Shown here piece by piece: positions 31,220 to 36,684 of a DNA stretch of 36,684 nucleotides. The position numbers and the translations under genes were made by a program. The notes beneath the pieces were generated by a model. It saw only the letters and a list, made by a program, of their open reading frames with translations, searched no databases and had not been told where the DNA came from. Within the stretch, counting starts at the first letter, position 1. Every line of letters begins with the position of its first letter. Source of the DNA: an uncultured Clostridium sp. (GTDB lineage Bacteria; Bacillota; Clostridia; TANB77; CAG-508); NCBI GenBank assembly GCA_930980855.1, contig CAKNIZ010000020.1, positions 1-36,684 of the forward strand. The letters are read 5' to 3'.

Positions 31220-31831
31220 TTATAAATAAGCATTTAATTTGTCAATATTTTCACGTTGAAACTTATTAAAATCTTTTACAAGCTCAGTAGTACTTTTTTG
31301 AACATCTAAATTGCAATTCAAAATTTTTTGACATTGAATGACTCCCATTAAAGTACCCTGAATCATAATTTCAGCAATATGGGAATTACTCCTATCCTTC
31401 AAAGTATTAAATTGAACACCAGCAAAACTCATCATTTTATCTTTAAGCGGGGTAGAATCGGGAATTTCACCATATTTTTCAAAATGTTGATTAATTTGAC
31501 TTTGAGTATTGCCATATTGAGAATACATAGCAACTAAAACTTTTCTCATATCTGGATTAGAAACTTTAGAAGCCAAATAAGAAATAGAATCCATACCCAT
31601 CTTAGCAATTTTGCTTACTTCATTCAAAACAGCGAGATCAAGCTGGAAAGAGTTAGAGTCATAAGTTGAGTTGCTAGACTCATTAGTTGGTTTAGAATCG
31701 GTATGTTCATCATTAAATTTAAGTTTTGAATCAGAATTAGAAGTGTTAACTTTATAGCCCTGTTCCTGAAGTGATTGTGCATCCATATTGCTATCTTTAT
31801 TTTCATTTTTGAGACTTTTATCTTTATCCAT
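31220..31831 (-). CDS. Helical-bundle (ferritin-like, spore-coat-like) protein with disordered N-terminus
   Basis: The 203-residue protein has a hydrophilic low-complexity N-terminal region (1-65, rich in Asp, Asn, Ser and Lys) followed by an all-helical domain (about 68-203) beginning DLAVLNEVSKIAKMGMDSISYL and containing KMMSFAGVQFNTLKDRSNSHIAEIMIQGTLMGVIQC. The pattern resembles four-helix ferritin-like proteins seen in spore-forming Clostridia, but I cannot assign a named family with certainty and see no clear di-iron EXXH pair. GGAGG lies 7 nt upstream of the ATG. It is divergent from addA. A sporulation or storage role is only a suggestion. Confidence 0.6.
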   Translation of the reverse strand: MDKDKSLKNENKDSNMDAQSLQEQGYKVNTSNSDSKLKFNDEHTDSKPTNESSNSTYDSNSFQLDLAVLNEVSKIAKMGMDSISYLASKVSNPDMRKVLVAMYSQYGNTQSQINQHFEKYGEIPDSTPLKDKMMSFAGVQFNTLKDRSNSHIAEIMIQGTLMGVIQCQKILNCNLDVQKSTTELVKDFNKFQRENIDKLNAYL

Positions 31832-31917
31832 AATTAACCTCCAATAAAAAATCTAAATATAGTTTGTGCAATTTTTACAAAAAATAATCAAAAAATCATT
31901 AAAAATAATAAAAAATA

Positions 31918-31926
31918 TGATATAAT
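31918..31926 (+). promoter_or_regulatory. Extended -10 promoter of addA
   Basis: TGATATAAT at 31918-31926 with no good -35 box at 17 bases. The leader to the addA ATG is about 50 nt. Confidence 0.55.
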
Positions 31927-31982
31927 CGTTAAAACTTAAGTATAAAAAACACAAGCATAACTCAGACTAGGAGGAATAAAAA

Positions 31983-34900
31983 ATGTCTGAAAAAAAGATA
32001 TCTGATAGAAAATGGACAAATGAACAATTACAAGCTATTAAGCTAAAAGGGGCAAATATATTAGTTTCAGCAGCTGCTGGAAGTGGTAAGACTTCAGTAT
32101 TAGTCGAAAGAATTGTTAATAAAATTATAAATGAAAATGTGGATATTGATAAAATTCTAGTTGTTACATTTACTAATGCCGCTGCAAGTGAGATGAAGCA
32201 AAGGCTAATGGATGAAATTTACAAAAAACTTGAGATGAATCCAAATGATGAAAATCTTCAAAGACAAATTTTATTAATTAACAAGGCTAATATTAGTACT
32301 ATTCACTCTTTTTGTTTAAATGTTATTAGAAATAATTTTTTTGAAATTGGAATGAGTAATAATTTTAGGGTTGCTGATGAAACAGAAATTGAAATTATGA
32401 AACAAGAGATTATAGAAGATATTTTTGAGGAAGAGTATGAAAATCAGAATAAAGATTTTTTGAAATTACTTGAAATGTATACTACTTATAAAGATGATAC
32501 ATATTTGAAAGATTTGATTTTAAAAATATATGAATTTATTCAAAGTGATCCATTTCCTACAAAATGGCTTGAAAATTCAGTAGAAGAATATAAATTTGAA
32601 ACCACAAATATAGATTTCGCAGACACTAAATGGGGAAAAATTATATTAGATAAAGTAAAAGATATTTTGCAAGATTGCATAACAACTTTAGATTCACTCA
32701 ATAACGAATTAAAAATATATCCTAATCTAGCAGAGTGTTCAAGTATTGTAAACACTGATTTACTAGAACTTAAAAACATAAATATAGATAATTGGGATAG
32801 TGCATATACAGGAATAAATAGCAAAACGTGGAATCCATGGTCAAGGAAAAACAAGTTTTCAGAAGAGGAAAAAGAAGTAAAAGATAGAGCAAAAGATATT
32901 AGAAATTCTGTAAAAAATAATTTCTCAAAAGCTCAGGAAATGGTAAGATTTTCGTCAAATGAAGCAGTACAGGATATTAAGAAAATGTATGAAACGCTAA
33001 AAAATATAGAAAATCTAGTATTAATTTTTAAAAATGAATTTTCGAAGCGTAAAAAAGAAAAAAATATAGTGGATTTTCATGATATAGAACATTTAGCTCT
33101 TAAAATATTAATTGACGAAAATGGGAATCCTACTGAAATTGCAAAGAAATATGACTTTAATGAAATTGAAATCGACGAGTATCAAGATAGTAACTCTGTG
33201 CAAGAATACATATTACAAAGTGTATCAAATGGTCACAATATATTTATGGTTGGAGATGTAAAGCAAAGTATATATAAGTTTAGACAAGCAAATCCAAAAC
33301 TATTTATGCAAAAATATAATGAATATAAATTACCAGAAGAAGAAATAAAAAATGACACCAAAATATTATTATATAAAAATTTTAGAAGTAGAAAAAATAT
33401 ATTAGATATAACAAACCTAGTTTTTACAAACATTATGAGTGAAAAGATGGGTGAAATAGAATATACAAAAGAGGAAGCTTTAAATCAGGGAAGAGAGTTC
33501 GAAGACATAGAAATAGATTGCGAAACAGAATTAAATATAATAGAAACAGAATCAGATGAAAATGATGAAGAGTTGCAAGAAGTAATAGAAAATGCAGCAT
33601 TAGAAGCAAGGCTTGTCGCAAAAAGAATTAAAGAATTACAGAAACAAAATATTAAATTTAAAGATATAGCAATTTTATTAAGAAGTCCAAAATCTGTAGC
33701 AAGCATTTATGAAAAAGAATTAACTAATGAAGGAATTCCAGTATTTTCAGATATAACAACTGAATATTTGCATACAATAGAAATAGATACAATGCTCTCA
33801 TTATTAAAAATTATAGATAACCCACTTCAAGATATTCCGCTTGTAACAGTACTAAGGTCAGAAATTGGTGGCTTTACAGATAATGATTTAATAGAAATAA
33901 GATTGGTGGATAAAAATGCGCCATTTTTTAGAGCATTAGAAAAGGCAAATAACTCAGAATTGTTAAATGACAATTTAAAACAAAAAGTATCAAATTTTTT
34001 GCAATTAATAGATAATTTAAAGTCAAAAGAAAAAGAATTATCATTGGATGAATTTATATGGTACATATATAGCGAAACTGGATATTATCATTATGTTGGA
34101 TTAATGCCAGATGGAAATTTAAGACAAGCAAACTTAAAGAAGTTATTTGAAAAAGCAAAAGAATATGAAAAAATAAGTTTCAAAGGTTTATTCAATTTTA
34201 TAATATTTATGGAAAAGGTAGGAACAAGTAATAATGACTTAGCGGCAGCAAGAGTAATTGGTGAAAATGATGATGTAGTGAGAATTATGAGTATTCATAA
34301 GAGTAAAGGACTAGAGTTTCCAATTGTATTCTTATGTGGAACAAGTAAAAGTTTCAATTTAAGAGATATGAGTGAAAAAATTATCTTAGATAATCAAATT
34401 GGAATAGGAGTAAATTACTTGTCTGATGGAATAGAATTTCCTACTTTAACAAAAGAAGCAATAAAAATAAAATCAAAAAAAGAAGCTGTCTCAGAAGAAA
34501 TGAGAATATTATATGTTGCATTAACAAGAGCAAAAGATAAATTGATAGTAACAGGAACAAGTAAAAATGTGCAAAAAGAATTAGATGATAAAATAAACGA
34601 AATAAATAAATATTATAAATTCGTAAAACCAGAAAAATTGAATGAAAATATTGTCGAAAAATATAGAAGTTATTTAGATTGGTTAGAACTTGTATATGTA
34701 TATAATGAAAAAACATTAATGAAATTAAATGTTATAAATAGAAATGAATTAATAAAAAATAAAGAAGAAAACGAGAATATCCAAAGTTTTAGAAAAAATC
34801 AAATAATGCAAGAGCTGGATAAGCATAAAATAAATAAAGAAAAGTACAAAAAAATAGATGAACTATTAAATTTTAAATACAAATATTTAGGGGATGTAGA

Positions 34901-35492
34901 ACTTCCTACAAAAACATCTGTAACAGCCATAAAGCAAGAAAAGGTAGTAAGTAAAAAAATACCTAAATTTGCACAAAATGAAAAAATTACTGGAGCGAGA
35001 AAAGGTACAATAATTCATTTAATATTAAGTAAATTAACGAACCAAAAAGATATGACTGAAATAGAAAAACTAATAGAATCATTAAAAGAAAAAGGAATAA
35101 TAACAAAGGCAGAACAAGATTCGATAAATATGAAAATACTAGAAAACTATTTAAATTCAGAATTATATAGGGAATTGCAAGAAGCAAAAGAAATAAAAAG
35201 AGAAACACCGTTTTATTTAAATATTAATTCAAACGAAATTTATGAAAACACAGATGAAAAGATATTAGTTCAAGGAATAATTGACTTATATTATATAGAT
35301 AAAGAAAATAATCTTGTGTTAGTAGATTATAAAACAGATTATGTAAGTTCAAATGATGAAAAAGAACTAATAGATAAATATAAAACTCAGCTTGAATTAT
35401 ATAAAAGAGCATTAGAAAAAGCATTAAATAAAAAAGTTATGCATACATACATATATTCTACATATTTCAATAAAAATATAGAATGCAAATAA
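31983..35492 (+). CDS. addA: AddA, helicase-nuclease subunit of the AddAB recombination complex
   Basis: AddAB resects double-strand breaks for RecA loading. The 1169-residue protein is a UvrD-type helicase with WTNEQLQAIK (11-20), Walker A AAAGSGKT (30-37), FTNAAASEMKQR motif Ia, DEYQDSN motif II (near 400), the GLEFPIVFL region and VALTRAK motif VI, then a C-terminal RecB-family nuclease domain with GIIDLYY (Asp1101) and VDYK (Asp1115, Lys1117). The start follows AGGAGG. Usually addB lies directly upstream; here it is absent and the upstream gene is divergent, so addB must be elsewhere or replaced. rqcP follows after 18 nt. Confidence 0.96.
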   Translation: MSEKKISDRKWTNEQLQAIKLKGANILVSAAAGSGKTSVLVERIVNKIINENVDIDKILVVTFTNAAASEMKQRLMDEIYKKLEMNPNDENLQRQILLINKANISTIHSFCLNVIRNNFFEIGMSNNFRVADETEIEIMKQEIIEDIFEEEYENQNKDFLKLLEMYTTYKDDTYLKDLILKIYEFIQSDPFPTKWLENSVEEYKFETTNIDFADTKWGKIILDKVKDILQDCITTLDSLNNELKIYPNLAECSSIVNTDLLELKNINIDNWDSAYTGINSKTWNPWSRKNKFSEEEKEVKDRAKDIRNSVKNNFSKAQEMVRFSSNEAVQDIKKMYETLKNIENLVLIFKNEFSKRKKEKNIVDFHDIEHLALKILIDENGNPTEIAKKYDFNEIEIDEYQDSNSVQEYILQSVSNGHNIFMVGDVKQSIYKFRQANPKLFMQKYNEYKLPEEEIKNDTKILLYKNFRSRKNILDITNLVFTNIMSEKMGEIEYTKEEALNQGREFEDIEIDCETELNIIETESDENDEELQEVIENAALEARLVAKRIKELQKQNIKFKDIAILLRSPKSVASIYEKELTNEGIPVFSDITTEYLHTIEIDTMLSLLKIIDNPLQDIPLVTVLRSEIGGFTDNDLIEIRLVDKNAPFFRALEKANNSELLNDNLKQKVSNFLQLIDNLKSKEKELSLDEFIWYIYSETGYYHYVGLMPDGNLRQANLKKLFEKAKEYEKISFKGLFNFIIFMEKVGTSNNDLAAARVIGENDDVVRIMSIHKSKGLEFPIVFLCGTSKSFNLRDMSEKIILDNQIGIGVNYLSDGIEFPTLTKEAIKIKSKKEAVSEEMRILYVALTRAKDKLIVTGTSKNVQKELDDKINEINKYYKFVKPEKLNENIVEKYRSYLDWLELVYVYNEKTLMKLNVINRNELIKNKEENENIQSFRKNQIMQELDKHKINKEKYKKIDELLNFKYKYLGDVELPTKTSVTAIKQEKVVSKKIPKFAQNEKITGARKGTIIHLILSKLTNQKDMTEIEKLIESLKEKGIITKAEQDSINMKILENYLNSELYRELQEAKEIKRETPFYLNINSNEIYENTDEKILVQGIIDLYYIDKENNLVLVDYKTDYVSSNDEKELIDKYKTQLELYKRALEKALNKKVMHTYIYSTYFNKNIECK

Positions 35493-35510
35493 AAGAAAGG
35501 TAAAATAGAA

Positions 35511-35744
35511 ATGAGATTAGACAAATTTTTAAAAGTATCAAGAATCATAAAAAGAAGAACTGTAGCAAATGAAGCGGCAGATGGCGGAAGAGTAAGTGTA
35601 AATGGTAAAGTAGTAAAGCCAAGTTATGAAGTAAAAATAGGAGACATCATAGAAATAAAATTTGGAGATAACATATCCAAATTTGAAATTATACAAATAC
35701 CAAAAACACAAAACACTATTCAGGGTTGTTATAAAATACTTTAA
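35511..35744 (+). CDS. rqcP: S4-domain ribosome quality control factor RqcP (YabO)
   Basis: The 77-residue S4 RNA-binding protein MRLDKFLKVSRIIKRRTVANEAADGGRVSVNGKVV... matches YabO/RqcP, which acts with RqcH on stalled 50S subunits to support C-terminal alanine tailing. The S4 core spans residues 1-60. Hsp15 is the related alternative, but length and the RLDKFLKVSRIIKRRT start favour RqcP. It is 18 nt downstream of addA with a GAAAGG ribosome site. The last codons overlap the left part of foldback element E7. Confidence 0.93.
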   Translation: MRLDKFLKVSRIIKRRTVANEAADGGRVSVNGKVVKPSYEVKIGDIIEIKFGDNISKFEIIQIPKTQNTIQGCYKIL

Positions 35745-35856
35745 AATGTATATTAAAGTTTTCTTGTTTCTTGCTGTCGGACGTAAAGTCCTCCAAACTG
35801 CGCGAAACTGCAAAAACTTTAATATATCATTCTAAAAGACTATGAATCGTAACCTG
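35721..35856. repeat. Foldback element E7 (core identical to E3)
   Basis: Arms 35745-35762 and 35813-35831 pair with one extra base. 35764-35815 is identical to 5238-5289. CAGG near 35721 and CCTG near 35853 suggest a decayed outer pair that reaches into the end of rqcP. Compared with E3 the arm changes are compensatory (AAAGTTT/AAACTTT here against AAGATTT/AAATCTT there). Confidence 0.8.
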
Positions 35857-35886
35857 ACACGCTTGATAAAAAATTTTTAAAAACCC

Positions 35887-35915
35887 TTGAAATTATCTGG
35901 TAAATATGTTATTAT
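35887..35915 (+). promoter_or_regulatory. Promoter of rpmB
   Basis: TTGAAA (35887-35892), 17-base spacer, TATTAT (35910-35915). Confidence 0.6.
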
Positions 35916-35956
35916 AATAAATAGCGATTAAAATTAAGCATAGGAGGTGCAGTATA

Positions 35957-36154
35957 ATGGCTAAATGTGAGATTTGTGGAAAAGGTATATCACACGGAAA
36001 TAAAATAAGTATAGCTCGTTCTCACGTAAGTAGAAGAGCAACAAGAACATGGAAACCAAATCTTAGAACAGTAAGAATTAAAGTAAACGGAGAAACAAAG
36101 AAAATGTCTGTATGCTCTAAATGCTTACGTTCAGCGAAAGTAGAAAACATGTAA
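35957..36154 (+). CDS. rpmB: 50S ribosomal protein L28, zinc-binding form
   Basis: The 65-residue protein MAKCEICGKGISHGNKISIARSHVSRRATRTWKPNLR is a clear L28. It retains two cysteine pairs (Cys4, Cys7, Cys53, Cys56), so it is the zinc-ribbon form instead of the cysteine-free paralogue induced under zinc limitation. AGGAGGTG precedes the ATG. It has its own promoter and a strong terminator, and lies beside spoVM as in Bacillus. Confidence 0.97.
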   Translation: MAKCEICGKGISHGNKISIARSHVSRRATRTWKPNLRTVRIKVNGETKKMSVCSKCLRSAKVENM

Positions 36155-36170
36155 TTTAATAAATATATAG

Positions 36171-36207
36171 AAAACATCATCTAAACTAGATTTAGGTGAT
36201 GTTTTTT
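36171..36207 (+). terminator. Terminator of rpmB
   Basis: AAAACATCATCTAAA (36171-36185) pairs with TTTAGGTGATGTTTT (36191-36205) with one G-U, loop CTAGA, then T-rich. It may also serve the spoVM transcript from the other side. Confidence 0.88.
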
Positions 36208-36227
36208 CCATATGAAAACATATGTAA

Positions 36228-36302
36228 TTAATCTTTAATTCCAAAAATAAATTTAACGAAACCCCTTAAAAACTTTGGAACCTTTTTAACAACAATCGTC
36301 AT
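36228..36302 (-). CDS. spoVM: SpoVM, 24-residue spore coat/cortex morphogenetic peptide
   Basis: The peptide begins MTIVVKKVPKFLRG and ends IFGIKD. SpoVM of Bacillus is a 26-residue amphipathic helix (KLPKFLGGIVRAML in its middle) that recognises the convex forespore membrane and anchors SpoIVA at the base of the coat. The shared KxPKFLxGxVxxxxG pattern, including the helix-breaking proline, the size and the location next to rpmB all agree. GGAGGG lies directly upstream and overlaps the end of the preceding gene, giving 9 nt between stop and start. This gene is easily missed because of its length. Confidence 0.85.
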   Translation of the reverse strand: MTIVVKKVPKFLRGFVKFIFGIKD

Positions 36303-36311
36303 AATCCCTCC

Positions 36312-36464
36312 TTACTTATGAAACAAACAGCATAAACCAACGATGAAAATTGCAAGACCTATTATAAAAAGCCAACCAGCTATTGGAAGTAATAATACAA
36401 GTAAAACTCCCAATCCAAAACCTATGAGGCATGTCGCCAATAACTTCTTTAAAATTTTACCCAT
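36312..36464 (-). CDS. 50-residue membrane protein upstream of spoVM
   Basis: The predicted protein has a basic start (MGKILKKLLATC) and two hydrophobic stretches, LIGFGLGVLLVLLLPIAGW and LFIIGLAIFIVGLCCLF, ending HK. It looks like a two-helix hairpin membrane protein with a Gly-x-Gly-rich first helix and a conserved-looking LLPxxxW turn. I do not know a name for it. AAGGGGG precedes the ATG. It is first in a two-gene unit with spoVM, so a role in engulfment or coat assembly in the mother cell is a fair hypothesis. Confidence 0.75.
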   Translation of the reverse strand: MGKILKKLLATCLIGFGLGVLLVLLLPIAGWLFIIGLAIFIVGLCCLFHK

Positions 36465-36481
36465 ATTACCCCCTTTGTAAC

Positions 36482-36510
36482 ATTATATGTAAATAAGAAA
36501 AAAATGTGAA
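36482..36510 (-). promoter_or_regulatory. Promoter of the 50-aa gene and spoVM, possibly sigma-E
   Basis: On the minus strand TTCACA and TATAAT are 17 apart, which would suit sigma-A weakly. The same region reads TCACATT, 13 bases, CATATAAT (36489-36482), close to the sigma-E pattern (TCATATT, 13-15, CATACAAT), as expected for spoVM. Confidence 0.55.
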
Positions 36511-36546
36511 ATGAACTTTTGAGAGTTGTCATAAAAGAAAAAATAC

Positions 36547-36575
36547 TTGACTAAAAAAGATAAAATGTATAAAAT
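36547..36575 (+). promoter_or_regulatory. Promoter of leader cassette 3
   Basis: TTGACT (36547-36552), 17-base spacer, TAAAAT (36570-36575), divergent from the spoVM promoter. Confidence 0.7.
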
Positions 36576-36604
36576 AAATTCAAAGAAAAAAAGGAGAATA
36601 GCTA

Positions 36605-36658
36605 ATGAAAACACGCGAAACCCTTGATACTGTATATATATATATATATATATCGTAG
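36605..36658 (+). CDS. Leader peptide, copy 3 (MKTRETLDTVYIYIYIS), cassette cut by the window end
   Basis: ATG 36605 follows AAGGAG by 8 nt. The alternating TA tract is 21 nt (36633-36653), four more than in copy 2, so the frame at its end changes and translation stops at TAG (36656-36658) after TCG instead of reading CGT AGG ATT TAA. Downstream DNA is identical in kind to copy 2 (CGTAGGATTTAACAAAATAAA) until the window ends, so the terminator and controlled gene are not seen. Confidence 0.65.
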   Translation: MKTRETLDTVYIYIYIS

Positions 36659-36684
36659 GATTTAACAAAATAAACTTATGTAAA

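Noticed and set aside
36633..36653. (TA)n tract as a simple microsatellite with no meaning
   Set aside because: It recurs at the same place in three cassettes with a conserved ORF start, and in the two complete copies with a conserved terminator, so it is part of a unit.

Overview
The window comes from a very AT-rich, endospore-forming, low-GC Firmicute of the Clostridia type, most likely an uncultured host-associated lineage. The evidence is strong AGGAGG ribosome sites, AGA/ATA/GGA-dominated codon use, sporulation genes (spoIVFA-spoIVFB, spoVM, a YabO/RqcP-type S4 protein) and classical Firmicute gene order (ylxM-ffh-rpsP-khpA-rimM-trmD-rplS; priA-def-fmt; rpmB beside spoVM). There is no phage, IS element or CRISPR array.

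Layout. 1-2100: a DUF1919 polysaccharide-related gene converging on a family-2 glycosyltransferase. 2187-5218: a tail-less ftsZ overlapped by a 52-codon gene, a small membrane protein, and spoIVFA-spoIVFB. 5433-8519: a small unknown gene, a pilin-like protein fused to an InlB B-repeat, tRNA-Met, a GNAT acetyltransferase and nth on the minus strand, and a solitary HI0074-type protein. 8520-17763 is the accessory part: two copies of a leader-peptide/terminator cassette, one before a polytopic membrane protein and two ABC/FtsX fusions, the other before an FGE/lectin-fold surface protein whose 3' end looks like a diversity-generating-retroelement variable region; then an Rpn-type nuclease. 17895-21872: SRP and ribosome-maturation operon, with trmD broken by one extra base. 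21925-24799: SOS-controlled dinB and a sortase-anchored VWA protein. 24968-29880: folD, priA, def, fmt. 29947-36154: DUF975-type membrane protein, helical-bundle protein, addA, rqcP, rpmB. 36228-36464: spoVM and a 50-codon membrane protein, minus strand. The window ends inside a third leader cassette.

Three things stand out. (1) A repeated cis-element: a leader ORF of about 14-18 codons (MKxREsL...YIYIY...) containing a (TA)n tract, followed in the two complete copies by an antiterminator-capable segment and an intrinsic terminator with a conserved TTTTAGA-CGAA-TCTAAAA hairpin. Tract lengths are 9, 17 and 21 nt and the exit frame differs between copies. In copy 2 one of the three exit frames runs into the terminator stem, which suggests phase-variable or translation-coupled attenuation of surface genes. 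(2) Six intergenic foldback elements, each a GC-rich core inside AT-rich self-complementary arms that change from copy to copy yet still pair, often nested in a second outer pair that reaches gene stop codons. Two cores share 52 identical nt. (3) The GC-rich, NNC-codon-rich 3' end of the gene at 15174-16385, which looks written by a DGR whose reverse transcriptase and template are not in the window. Copy 2 of the leader lies directly upstream of this gene, so expression switching and sequence diversification may be combined at one locus.
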